DNA of 64,000 nucleotides from an uncultured Geobacteraceae bacterium (lineage in GTDB: Bacteria > Desulfobacterota > Desulfuromonadia > Geobacterales > Pseudopelobacteraceae), in contig CAJAFV010000028.1 in the NCBI GenBank assembly GCA_903939115.1, positions 62,001 through 126,000 of the forward strand, written 5' to 3'. The position numbers were made by a program, and so were the translations under genes. A model generated the notes under the pieces. The model was not told where the DNA came from. It ran no database searches and was given only the letters and a program-made list of their open reading frames with translations. Below, piece by piece: positions 1 through 7,901 of the stretch. Position 1 is the stretch's first letter; every line of letters begins with the position of its first letter.

Positions 1-27
1 CTTGATTTGTTGCTTGATTTGTTTCAT
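1..27 (-). CDS. Possible start of a leftward gene cut by the window edge
   Basis: Nine codons are visible, reading M-K-Q-I-K-Q-Q-I-K from an ATG at 27. The ATG is preceded by AAGGA at 36-40 with an 8-nt gap, a good ribosome-binding arrangement. An in-frame ATG at 36 is the alternative start. Too little is visible to name a product. Confidence 0.25.
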
Positions 28-66
28 ATTGACCATCCTTTTCAGTGAATATAAATCCATGTCATT

Positions 67-213
67 CCGCCTCACCCCAGCCCTTTTAGGCCCCAGAGGG
101 CCCTCCCTCCAGTACCCACAGGGCATAAAGGAGAGGGAGCTTTGAAAACCCTCCTCCCTTGAGGACCCGCAGGGCCTAAAGGAGAAGGTGGCCGTCAGGC
201 CGGATGAAGGGGG
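67..213. repeat. Palindromic GC-rich repeat block, left flank of DUF559 gene
   Basis: This block starts CCGCCTCACCCC and ends GGCCGGATGAAGGGGG. It contains nested inverted segments of the type CCCTC...GAGGG and AGGGCC...GGCCT. It lies just past the 3' end of the DUF559 gene and is a diverged, longer relative, in the same orientation, of the block at 591-683. Similar CCTCACCCCAACCCTCTCCC repeats are scattered through many bacterial genomes. Confidence 0.7.
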
Positions 214-215
214 AA

Positions 216-572
216 TCATTCATCTTTCATCGTTTGCCTGTATATCTCTTCAAGAACTGCTTCGGTTTCGTTAAAGACGTCGTGATTCCAAAACCTGATA
301 ACTCTGATACCAGCTCCATTTATAATTTTTGTACGCTCTTCATCATAAGCTGTCTGATCGACTGTAGCATGACCACCTCCATCGAGTTCAATCGCAAGAT
401 TGAGGTCATCACAAAAGAAATCAAGTATATAGGCACCAATCGGACACTGTCGGCGAAATTTAAGGCCACAGAAATTTCGGTTCCGCAATATTCGCCACAG
501 AAACTGTTCAGCATCAGTCTGCTCCTTGCGCAGCTTTCTGGCAAATTCAAGCAGAGTCGATGGAATTGGCAT
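216..572 (-). CDS. DUF559 (Vsr-like) endonuclease-fold protein
   Basis: A 118-residue protein of the DUF559 family, which shares the restriction-endonuclease-like fold with very-short-patch-repair nucleases. Visible family marks are the N-terminal FARKLRKEQTDAEQFLW, the LKFRRQCPIGAYILDF segment, the acidic IELDGGGH core, and a C-terminal segment ending VIRFWNHDVFNE. The likely catalytic acidic residues are in DFFCDD and ELDG. The length is usual for the family and the protein looks intact. The cellular role of DUF559 proteins is not established; a nuclease activity is inferred from the fold only. The gene sits between two palindromic repeat blocks, an arrangement that suggests a repeat-associated, possibly mobile unit. 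The start is the ATG 19 nt from the right repeat block. Confidence 0.85.
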   Translation of the reverse strand: MPIPSTLLEFARKLRKEQTDAEQFLWRILRNRNFCGLKFRRQCPIGAYILDFFCDDLNLAIELDGGGHATVDQTAYDEERTKIINGAGIRVIRFWNHDVFNETEAVLEEIYRQTMKDE

Positions 573-590
573 GGGTGCTTATTCCTCATT

Positions 591-683
591 CCCCCTCACC
601 CCAACCCTCTCCCTCAGGGAGAGGGAGCTTTTAAAACCCTTCTCCCTGAGGGAGAAGGTGGCCGAAGGCCGGATGAGGGGGGG
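591..683. repeat. Palindromic GC-rich repeat block, right flank of DUF559 gene
   Basis: A 93-bp block runs from CCCCCTCACCCC to GGATGAGGGGGGG. The outer ends are inverted (CCCCCTCA/TGAGGGGG) and the centre holds CCCTCTCCCTCAGGGAGAGGG, a near-perfect palindrome, followed by TCTCCCTGAGGGAGA. It fills the gap between the cytochrome stop codon and the DUF559 start, so it could also act as a terminator or a structured RNA. Confidence 0.8.
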
Positions 684-690
684 AGTATGC

Positions 691-3057
691 TTATTTCTTC
701 GGCTTGAGTGGTCCCGTCTTAACCGCCCCCTGCACCGCCTCCAGCCGACTCTTTATATACTCCTTCGCCTTCGGTGACAGCCCCTCAACAGCCATCGCCC
801 GCTTGTAGACCTTGACCGCTTCGCCCTTCTTCCCCTGCTTCTCATAATTCTCCGCTAACTGCAGGTACGCGTCCGGATAAGTGGGCACCCGGCTGATAAG
901 AGTATCAAGGGTAATAATGGCAGCGGCTGAGTCACCCCCCTGTTGCTGATAAAACGCAAGAGTCGAGGCATACTTCGGCTCCTGTGGACGAAGTGCAACC
1001 GCTTTCTTGCACCAGTCAAGCGACTCGGCAGGACGATCCTTGGCGGAGAGGATGCAGAGGTTATACGCAGCGGCGGCCTGTTGCGGGTCACTCTTGAAAG
1101 CCTCTTTCAAACTCTTCTCTGCTCCCTTCAGATCCCCCCGCTCAGCCTTGACCAACCCCAGGTTGTAAAGGGCTGCGGTACTGTTCGGGGCGATTTTCAA
1201 TGCTTCGTTCAGCTTCTCCTCCGCCTTGGCAGGTTCACCCAACTTGGCGTGGGCCATGGCGGCGTTGACCAAGGTCAGGACTGACTGCGGTTCGTGCTTA
1301 TAGGCGATGTCGTATTCTGCCAACGCCTCTTTCGGCTTGTTCTGCCCCAGATAGTAATTTCCCAGGTTGTAGTGACCATCCCAGCTGTCGGGGCGGGACA
1401 AGAGATAATCCAGAAATTCGCCCGTCGCCTTGTCGAGCTGTTCCTTCGCTTTCCCCTGAGGACGAACGCCGGGAAACTGGGCCATGGCAGCGGCGGCTCG
1501 AACCCGCACGAGGCGGTAGTCATCACCGGTTGCGGCGGCGATATCCTGCAGCAGATCAAAACGTGGACTCTGCCCCAGACCCTCGACGGCAGCACCGCGT
1601 ACCAGTGGTGACTCGCTATTGAGGGCATTACGGAACACCGGAATCTTGGCCGGATCGTCGCTGTGACTCAGCAGACGTATCAGGGAAGTAACAAAGATTT
1701 CATCACTCTTCGGATCACTGATATACACCAGCATCTCTGGTAGTTTTTTCCAGTCTCGTGTGCGTGCTGCTTCGATCAATGCCGCACGTTTAAGAATTGG
1801 ACTCTGATAGTCGCGCTTACTCCAGGAGCGCACCAGCTTGTCAGCCCAGGCAGCATCTTTATCCTGGTGGCAGACATTACAGGCGTTAGGAGATTTATAG
1901 AGCATGGTTGTCGCCGGAGTCGGCGGCAGCATGGAGTGGTCACTCCGCTGCATGCGGGCAAATTCGGTCTTCGGCATATGGCAGGAGATGCACTTACTCC
2001 CTTCGCTTTCCGCAGGATGATGGCTATGTGCCGCCACGTTCTTGACCCGCTCCTCATGGCACGGGAGGCAGGCGTTATTAAAGTTCTCTTTCTTGAAGCG
2101 ATACCGACCGCTTGAGGTATGGCAGGTGACGCAGTGGAGTTTGCCATCCTTGGCGCAGGGACTCATGCGCCAGGATGTCTGGGTGTAGTTTTCCCCCAGG
2201 TCGCGGCCATCCGGATAGAAATCACTGTTTTCGAGGGTTACCAGATCAAAATGATCGAAGAAAGGCTCCGGAGTTTTATAGCCGGCTGTCAGCGGCATCG
2301 CTTTGGAGTGACAGGAATTACAGGCATCGTTATGCTGTGCCGAGGTAAAGGTTTTTGTGCGGATGAGCTTCAGGGCAGCGTCGTTGGCCGGCTTTTCACC
2401 TTTTGGCAGCATACGCATGGCCGTGTTGTGCGGCTCAGATGGTCCGTGGCAGGACTCACAGTTGATCCCCGGCTCTTTCCAGACCGTGCTGTAGCTGTCC
2501 GTTTTCAGGTCGTAGTTAGTGGCGAGCTGGCTGACATGGCAGCCATAGCAGGAGGTATTGAAGGTGTAGGGATATTCCTGCCACCCTACCGCTGTTTCGC
2601 CCGCCATCTGACCGGGAATGTGGCGCAACCCGGAGAGGGCGGTGTCAAACCACTCCTTTTTTCGAACATCGTAAGCCACCGGCAGAGTCTGCAGCCGCCC
2701 TTTGTCCATCGGCGTCAGGAAGTAGAAAACATTTTTGCCGCCGAGGGCATATTCGATCTTGTACTGTTTCTTCTTCCCGTCCGCGCCGGTCTCCAGAACG
2801 GTGCCGATCTCGGTCCGGTAGCGATTTGTACCGATAACGACATCATCTTTCTGGGGAGAGAGTTTCTCCTTCGCCAGGCTCTCGCTATAGGGTTGCATCG
2901 CTAAACCATGCATGGAACCGGACCAGAGTCCGTAGAAGCGCTCGTGGCACTCCCGACAGCTTTTGGAACCGGCGTATGAGGCTGTAGGGATCTCTTCGGC
3001 GTGCACCGGCTGTGAAAAGGACAGGCTGGTTATGAACATGATAGCGGCGATTCTCAT
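691..3057 (-). CDS. Octahaem c-type cytochrome with HEAT-like and TPR repeats
   Basis: A 788-residue exported cytochrome. The start at 3057 is chosen because AAAGGA precedes it and a signal peptide follows at once (residues 1-20, cleaved near VHA-EE); an upstream extension to 3222 lacks these. Eight CXXCH haem-binding motifs begin at residues 34, 170, 200, 246, 309, 330, 356 and 393, in a cytochrome c554-like arrangement. Residues of about 430-560 look like HEAT repeats (LVRGAAVEGLG, VRVRAAAAMA). From about 590 to the end there are several tetratricopeptide repeats (for example WDGHYNLGNYYLGQNKPKEA). It is probably a periplasmic or surface-exposed electron carrier that uses the repeat half to bind partner proteins. 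No dedicated partner is adjacent, and the actual electron donor and acceptor are unknown. Confidence 0.85.
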   Translation of the reverse strand: MRIAAIMFITSLSFSQPVHAEEIPTASYAGSKSCRECHERFYGLWSGSMHGLAMQPYSESLAKEKLSPQKDDVVIGTNRYRTEIGTVLETGADGKKKQYKIEYALGGKNVFYFLTPMDKGRLQTLPVAYDVRKKEWFDTALSGLRHIPGQMAGETAVGWQEYPYTFNTSCYGCHVSQLATNYDLKTDSYSTVWKEPGINCESCHGPSEPHNTAMRMLPKGEKPANDAALKLIRTKTFTSAQHNDACNSCHSKAMPLTAGYKTPEPFFDHFDLVTLENSDFYPDGRDLGENYTQTSWRMSPCAKDGKLHCVTCHTSSGRYRFKKENFNNACLPCHEERVKNVAAHSHHPAESEGSKCISCHMPKTEFARMQRSDHSMLPPTPATTMLYKSPNACNVCHQDKDAAWADKLVRSWSKRDYQSPILKRAALIEAARTRDWKKLPEMLVYISDPKSDEIFVTSLIRLLSHSDDPAKIPVFRNALNSESPLVRGAAVEGLGQSPRFDLLQDIAAATGDDYRLVRVRAAAAMAQFPGVRPQGKAKEQLDKATGEFLDYLLSRPDSWDGHYNLGNYYLGQNKPKEALAEYDIAYKHEPQSVLTLVNAAMAHAKLGEPAKAEEKLNEALKIAPNSTAALYNLGLVKAERGDLKGAEKSLKEAFKSDPQQAAAAYNLCILSAKDRPAESLDWCKKAVALRPQEPKYASTLAFYQQQGGDSAAAIITLDTLISRVPTYPDAYLQLAENYEKQGKKGEAVKVYKRAMAVEGLSPKAKEYIKSRLEAVQGAVKTGPLKPKK

Positions 3058-3127
3058 GGTGATTCCTTTAACAATGTGGAGAAAAACTGAAAAAAGGGTG
3101 ACAATCTCAGCGTAATCAAAGCAGGAT

Positions 3128-3595
3128 TCATTCATACACCGCTTCAAAGCGCGATAAGAGCTGATCGCCACCAAGGAGGAACAGCTGCTGCCCTTCAATG
3201 CGGTAGCCTGTGGTGGCGCCAAGCATCTTCAAAAACGTGTCTTCCATTTCCATAAAAACAGGTTCACAGGCCATTTTCGTGCCGGCCATCTGTGTAAACT
3301 GCAACGTATTTTTCTCCAGCAGATACCCTCCAAAAAGCTGGTTACAGCCACCAAAAGCATTCAAACGCGCACCTTCAGCGGTGAGGGTGATGTGCGCCAC
3401 ACGTCTTTGTTGCGGAGCCATGGTTATCTGTGTGCCTTCCAATTCCACCAGCTTCCAGTAGGTATTTTTCAACTCAGCCACGTCACGGCAGACGCTCTCA
3501 ACACAGCCTGACTCCCCGGCAAATACCGGGGCCACAATAAGTGTACTAAAGAGCAGAGTCACAACAGCAATGAGTGCATGTTTCAATGTTCGCAT
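3128..3595 (-). CDS. Exported META/HslJ-domain protein
   Basis: A 155-residue protein with a signal peptide (hydrophobic residues 8-24, cleavage near VFA-GE). A META domain fills the rest: YWKLVELEG at about 45, then FGGCNQLFGGY, FTQMAGTKMACEP, a helical EDTFLKML and the closing LFLLGGDQLLSRFEA. HslJ-like META proteins are found in the envelope and are linked to stress or antibiotic tolerance; the biochemical role is not known. A GAGGAG ribosome-binding site lies 9 nt before the ATG. It heads a leftward run towards the octahaem cytochrome, with a 70-nt gap. Confidence 0.8.
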   Translation of the reverse strand: MRTLKHALIAVVTLLFSTLIVAPVFAGESGCVESVCRDVAELKNTYWKLVELEGTQITMAPQQRRVAHITLTAEGARLNAFGGCNQLFGGYLLEKNTLQFTQMAGTKMACEPVFMEMEDTFLKMLGATTGYRIEGQQLFLLGGDQLLSRFEAVYE

Positions 3596-3624
3596 CTATA
3601 TAATCTCCTCATCTGTTGATCCGG

Positions 3625-4590
3625 TTACCCCACCACACCACCCGGCAGTGCTACCAACGCAACAACCAGGGTGCGCCCTTCAGCGTTGAACAATTCATTG
3701 AGTGTCAGTTCTGAGGTATTGAACGCCCCCTGATCCCGCTTGATCCCCATACTGTCGAGAGTCAGCGTTTCCTGGCTGGCCCAGAGATATGTTTCAGGAT
3801 TGCCCATCACGTCCACCAGGATATTCAAGTATGTGTCGAACATGCTGTCATCGCCGCCAAGTTCCAGCAGACTTGCTTCGATATCCGCAAGCTGTTTCTC
3901 AACTCCGGTCACATCAAGCTTTTCAGAGGAATCCGAGTCGTTAAATCCCCAGCCACCCCGCTCCAGCAGGTTGCGTTTCGCCTGCAGAAGCTCACGGTGA
4001 CGCCCCAGCTGTTCACGTGTCGATTTCACAATACTGATGCGCATCAGCGCCAGACTCAGCAGATGGTCAAAGGCCCGCCTCTTGAGCTGGCGGCGGGTAT
4101 CCTCCTCGCTCCCGGTCGGGTCGACCAGACGATGGGCCTCGAAGCTGACCGAGACCTGAGGAACATCGCGCATGACGAGCTCTCCAGAAATCTCGTTCCC
4201 TAAAATAGTATTTTCCCGCTTTTCCATGGCCAGCAGGGCAAAAACCTGAAGCGGAGTCTCGCCCGCCCCCCGCAGGTATGCTGCAAGGTTCTGGTCACGG
4301 GCAAAGGTTTTCTGCATATCGTCAGGAGAGACGAAAAAGGCCTTGAGCCGGGGGACGTCGCCGAAGCTGTTGCGGCTGATGGTCATCGGCACAGGAAGCC
4401 TATCTACCAGAGAGACCACATGATCGATTGACTTCAGGATTGCCGGTCTCAGCTTTTTTTTATACCCGGAAACAGCACGCAGGCAGGGATCGGTTCCGTC
4501 TACCGCCCGCTCGATCGCCGCCTTGACAAGCCACTCGGGGTAGTTTCCCTCGGTTACGCCACCGAAAATTGACTGCAACAGTTTCAACAT
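3625..4590 (-). CDS. Conserved-looking cytoplasmic protein of unknown function
   Basis: A 321-residue protein that I do not recognise. It has no signal peptide or membrane segment. The middle (about 185-245) is helical and charged, with a likely coiled coil (REQLGRHRELLQAKRNLLER, then VEKQLADIEASLLEL). The C-terminus ends in a small hydrophobic stretch, LVVALVALPGGVVG. It has a strong ribosome-binding site (GGAGGTGAAAC before ATG). It sits between the META and SYLF genes with gaps of about 30 nt, so co-transcription with those exported proteins is likely. No function is proposed. Confidence 0.75.
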   Translation of the reverse strand: MLKLLQSIFGGVTEGNYPEWLVKAAIERAVDGTDPCLRAVSGYKKKLRPAILKSIDHVVSLVDRLPVPMTISRNSFGDVPRLKAFFVSPDDMQKTFARDQNLAAYLRGAGETPLQVFALLAMEKRENTILGNEISGELVMRDVPQVSVSFEAHRLVDPTGSEEDTRRQLKRRAFDHLLSLALMRISIVKSTREQLGRHRELLQAKRNLLERGGWGFNDSDSSEKLDVTGVEKQLADIEASLLELGGDDSMFDTYLNILVDVMGNPETYLWASQETLTLDSMGIKRDQGAFNTSELTLNELFNAEGRTLVVALVALPGGVVG

Positions 4591-4616
4591 GTTTCACCTC
4601 CGGTAAAGGGGAGATC

Positions 4617-5180
4617 TTATTTTGGATTTATCTTGGTGATCTTAGACCCTTGTATGCCGATCCCGGCCATCATCCCCTTCTGGCTGAAGATGAAGGCATA
4701 GACGTCATCCTTGGCGGTTGTCGTTGTCAATGATTTGGCGGCACCTTCGTCAACAACTACGATGTTCGGACCGACCCCGACCTCCCAGCCGTCGCTCTTG
4801 TCGATATATTTCCGGGCTTCATCGGTCATCAGGAACATGGCATAGCCGAACTCCTGTACGCCGGCCTGAAGTCCATAGGATGCCGCTGAAATGTTGTAGT
4901 GACCTACGATTTTACCGTTCTCGATCAGGACTCCATTACCCCCCTGGCCGCCGATAATTAACCCGGCCTTGAGGATACTGGGGAAGACCATGATAGCTTT
5001 TGCCTTTTCTCCGAGCATTTTGGCTTTAGGGACCGTGTCGTACAGTCTCTGGAGAGCAGTGAGCGAATCCTGGCTGATCTCCGCCCCATTGGCGGCCACG
5101 GCGGAGTGTGGGATCATCACGATTACTGCTGCAACCACGGTTATGATGAGAAGTGCTACGGTTCTGATTAGTTTTTTCAT
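4617..5180 (-). CDS. Exported SYLF (Ysc84-like) lipid-binding domain protein
   Basis: A 187-residue protein with a signal peptide (residues 1-29, ending AVAANG). It carries the SYLF/Ysc84 domain: AKAIMVFPSILKAGLIIGGQGGNGV, the YNISAASYGLQAGVQEFGYAMFLM core, then DEAAKSLT-type and VYAFIFSQKGMMAGIG segments. Eukaryotic SYLF domains bind phosphoinositides; the bacterial exported forms are thought to bind lipid at the envelope, but the ligand is unknown. AGGAGG lies upstream of the ATG. The neighbours are other small exported proteins, which fits an envelope-maintenance group. Confidence 0.88.
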   Translation of the reverse strand: MKKLIRTVALLIITVVAAVIVMIPHSAVAANGAEISQDSLTALQRLYDTVPKAKMLGEKAKAIMVFPSILKAGLIIGGQGGNGVLIENGKIVGHYNISAASYGLQAGVQEFGYAMFLMTDEARKYIDKSDGWEVGVGPNIVVVDEGAAKSLTTTTAKDDVYAFIFSQKGMMAGIGIQGSKITKINPK

Positions 5181-5215
5181 CTGGTGTTTCCTCCTTTGGG
5201 TTAGTGTTACTCAGG

Positions 5216-5608
5216 TTAGTTCATACATTTTCCGAAGACGATAAACCCTTCCCCGTCGCCGGCAACACTCAACGTAATGTCTCCTGACTCCTCTCCCATG
5301 GCTATGCTCCAGCCACGCATTTCAGTGCCATGCATAACTATCAAGCCCTCTAAGCGATCAATTGCCGCAATTTTTGAGGTTTGCGCCACCGCTTTATCCA
5401 GGGAGGTGATGGTTTTTGCTTTCAGGTCGATGCGGACGAAGTTGGGCAGGGCCATCTCTTCCATCGTCCATGCTTTGCATCCCTGATCAGGGGTACATTC
5501 ATATGCCCTGGCAAGGGAACAGGTGATGGTATCCTCTGCCGCCGTACTGATGCCGGCGCTGCCGACCAAGATAGTTAATGCAAAAAATGCCGTTATATAT
5601 CTAGTCAT
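5216..5608 (-). CDS. Small exported protein of unknown function
   Basis: A 130-residue protein with a signal peptide (MTRYITAFFALTILVGSAG, cleavage near TAA-ED). The start at 5608 is preferred over an upstream extension to 5785 because AAGGGG lies 7 nt before it and the upstream residues are arginine/proline-rich and overlap the next gene. The mature part has four cysteines (ITCSLARAYECTPDQGC and a C-terminal FGKCMN) that could form two disulfides, and a beta-rich pattern (RIDLKAKTITSL, GDITLSVAGDGEGFIVFG). It is not recognised as a named family. Confidence 0.7.
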   Translation of the reverse strand: MTRYITAFFALTILVGSAGISTAAEDTITCSLARAYECTPDQGCKAWTMEEMALPNFVRIDLKAKTITSLDKAVAQTSKIAAIDRLEGLIVMHGTEMRGWSIAMGEESGDITLSVAGDGEGFIVFGKCMN

Positions 5609-5648
5609 GGTTATCCCCTTATAAATTAATTGTAGTTGCGGAAATGTT

Positions 5649-6137
5649 CTATTTAACCGTGTACCCTTTACCCTCCATACATGCGCCCCAGGCGCGGTTA
5701 TAGGTGGTGCGTTTCTGCTCGTATCCGGCTGCCTGCTCCTGCGTGTACTGTTCCTGCTCCTTGTTGCTCTTTGACTTGCGTGCACCGCCGATTATCCCGC
5801 CGGAGGCAGCACCGATAGCTGCGCCTTTTCCGGCATTACCGGCAACAGCGCCGATAGCCACACCCGCCAGTGCTCCAACGGCAGCCCCTTTCACCACGCC
5901 GCCCTTTTTCTCAGGTGGAGGTGCTGTGGCAGTCGGTGCCTGCATCGGGTCAAAACCGGTCTGGCCCTTGGCCCACGAATAACAGGAGTACTTGTCTTTT
6001 TCTGTCTGCTCGTTGCTCTGCCCCTTGGCAGGGAAGACAATCGGATCCTGTGCGGCATACGCGGTAGCAGCCAACAACAGGGCTACCGTGCCGGCAGCAA
6101 TAGTATACATTGACAGCTTTACTCTGGTTGATGTCAT
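5649..6137 (-). CDS. Exported glycine-zipper protein
   Basis: A 162-residue protein. The start at 6137 is set by AAGGAG six nt before it; an in-frame ATG 21 nt upstream is weaker. A signal peptide covers about 1-29 (ending AYA-AQ). Residues of about 80-115 form a glycine zipper (GGVVKGAAVGALAGVAIGAV, then AGKGAAIGAASGGIIGGA), a GxxxG helical hairpin known from outer-membrane proteins and lipoproteins. The rest is charged and glutamine-rich (KSKSNKEQEQYTQEQAAGYE), ending WGACMEGKGYTVK. This pattern is usual for small YMGG-type glycine-zipper proteins; a membrane-inserting or oligomerising role is inferred. Confidence 0.8.
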   Translation of the reverse strand: MTSTRVKLSMYTIAAGTVALLLAATAYAAQDPIVFPAKGQSNEQTEKDKYSCYSWAKGQTGFDPMQAPTATAPPPEKKGGVVKGAAVGALAGVAIGAVAGNAGKGAAIGAASGGIIGGARKSKSNKEQEQYTQEQAAGYEQKRTTYNRAWGACMEGKGYTVK

Positions 6138-6175
6138 TGTCTGCTCCTTTTTTTTCATTTTAATTTCCGTTGATA

Positions 6176-7843
6176 TTACGCCTGCTGATATTTCTCCACC
6201 GCCTGCTCCAGTGTAAAGAACATCCGTTCCCGCCCCAAACGTTCCCAGAGAGGCGAATGCTGCACTACCTCAAGCACATCAGGATTCATCGCCACCAGAC
6301 AGAGCATGGTCCCCATCTCGCGCATTTTTTCCTCACCATCGGTCAGCATCCGTAACGCAGTGAATTCCAGATTCGGCACCGCGCTCAGATCCATTACCAG
6401 CACTCTGGGGTGGAACTCGTTAATCAGGTTCCGCATCTCCTGACCAAGACGCGGGGCGTTGCCAAAGTATATCGCGCCTTCAGGTTTAAGCAGCAACACG
6501 CCGGAGATCATCTCATCTTCCGGATGCTCCTTCGACGTGGGGCGGAAGATATTAGTGCCGGGCTTGCGTCCAAGTATGAGCAGCGGATAGAGATTGGCTC
6601 GAATAATAATTGCCAGCAGCGACACCAGCACCGCTACCAGTATTCCGTTCAGGGTGCCGAGGAACAGCACTCCGGCCACGGCAATCAGGGCCCAGCGAAA
6701 CTCCATCGAGCGGATTTTCAGAATGGAGCGAAACTCTGCCGGGCTGATCAGACCAATGCTGGCGATAACGACGACGGCGGCCAGAGTCGGATGCGGCATG
6801 AGACCGAAAAGTGGCGCCATGAAGAGCAATGTGGCCATGACAACCGCAGCAGCCACCAATCCGGCAACCTGACTGCGTGCTCCGGCACTGTTGTTCACTG
6901 CCGTTTGCGACGTCCCGCCGCCGGACGGCATGATGTGGAAGAAACTGCCGGCGAGATTGGCCACGCCGGTCGCCACCAGTTCACGGTTTGCGTCAACCTG
7001 AAGGTCACCATGCTTGATGAAGGCCCGCCCCGCGGCAGCCGTTTCGACAAAACTCATCAAGGCAATACCGAGGGATGCCGGCCAGAGCTGCACCACCAGG
7101 GAAAGATCGGGGATAGTAAAAGAGGGCAATCCGGCATCGACCTTCCCCACCAGTGCAATACCCGCCTTGTCGAGTCCGGCAAAAGCCGAGGCGGCGATGC
7201 CTGTCGCGACGGTAACCAGTGGTGCCGGGACTTTTGGCGCGAAATGTTTGAGGCTGAGCATAAGCGCCAGCATTACCAGGGCTAACAGCAGAGTAGGGAT
7301 GGATGTCTCCGGCAGATGTGCGCCAATCGACCAGATATCACGCAGGAAACCAGCCTTGGCGATATGTATTCCAAGAAGTTTAGGCAGCTGATCGAGGACG
7401 ATGACCAGGCCGATGCCTGCTTTGAAGCCGGTCAGCACCGGGTATGAAATCAGATTTGCCACCACGCCGAGACGCAGTAGACCGGCCAGCAGCAGAAATA
7501 GACCGGTCAGCAGCGCCAGGGTCGCTGACGCCGCGATCAGCGAAGCGGAATCCCCTCCGGGAACCGCCTGTCCAAGAATGCCGGCTGTCAGGATGGCGAT
7601 TGTAGAGGTGGAGGTGACGCTCAGGGGGCGGGAGGTACCCATGATGGCGTACACAATCAGCGGCACGAGCGAGGTGTAGAGACCGACGACCAGAGGGAGG
7701 CCGGCGATGGCGGCGTAAGCCATCGCCATGGGGATGACCACCGCCGACGCCGTCAATCCCGCGACAACATCGTAGCGTAACCACTCCTTTTGATAGGAGG
7801 GGAGCCAGTTGAAGAGCGGAGCTATTTTACCGAGACTGTTCAT
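6176..7843 (-). CDS. SulP-family anion transporter with STAS domain
   Basis: A 555-residue inner-membrane transporter. The start at 7843 has AGGATC upstream and leads into the family N-terminus (LFNWLPSYQKEWLRYDVVAGLT written in part). About 11-12 membrane segments follow, with the SulP signatures AYAAIAGLPLVVGLYTSLVP and GTSRPLSVTSTSTIAILTAG. The cytoplasmic C-terminus (about 440-555) is a STAS domain with LVMDLSAVPNLEFTALRML. SulP proteins move sulfate, bicarbonate or dicarboxylates; the substrate cannot be read from the sequence. It follows the HD-GYP gene by 58 nt and may be co-transcribed with it. Confidence 0.92.
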   Translation of the reverse strand: MNSLGKIAPLFNWLPSYQKEWLRYDVVAGLTASAVVIPMAMAYAAIAGLPLVVGLYTSLVPLIVYAIMGTSRPLSVTSTSTIAILTAGILGQAVPGGDSASLIAASATLALLTGLFLLLAGLLRLGVVANLISYPVLTGFKAGIGLVIVLDQLPKLLGIHIAKAGFLRDIWSIGAHLPETSIPTLLLALVMLALMLSLKHFAPKVPAPLVTVATGIAASAFAGLDKAGIALVGKVDAGLPSFTIPDLSLVVQLWPASLGIALMSFVETAAAGRAFIKHGDLQVDANRELVATGVANLAGSFFHIMPSGGGTSQTAVNNSAGARSQVAGLVAAAVVMATLLFMAPLFGLMPHPTLAAVVVIASIGLISPAEFRSILKIRSMEFRWALIAVAGVLFLGTLNGILVAVLVSLLAIIIRANLYPLLILGRKPGTNIFRPTSKEHPEDEMISGVLLLKPEGAIYFGNAPRLGQEMRNLINEFHPRVLVMDLSAVPNLEFTALRMLTDGEEKMREMGTMLCLVAMNPDVLEVVQHSPLWERLGRERMFFTLEQAVEKYQQA

Positions 7844-7901
7844 TGTCAGGATCCTGATGAATTGCGCTGCGCTGACCGTCCTGCACTTCATGTACCTTCG
7901 C

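Noticed and set aside
526-777. Reading frames through the repeat block (PLTPTLSLRER-type peptides)
   Set aside because: They arise from the palindromic repeat itself and overlap the DUF559 and cytochrome genes; no independent coding evidence.
2119-2904. A 261-codon plus-strand frame inside the octahaem cytochrome
   Set aside because: It lies fully opposite the haem-binding gene and has no domain or ribosome-binding site; a shadow frame.
6410-7285. A 291-codon plus-strand frame inside the SulP gene
   Set aside because: Antisense to conserved transporter coding; low-complexity, His/Gln-rich peptide without family features.
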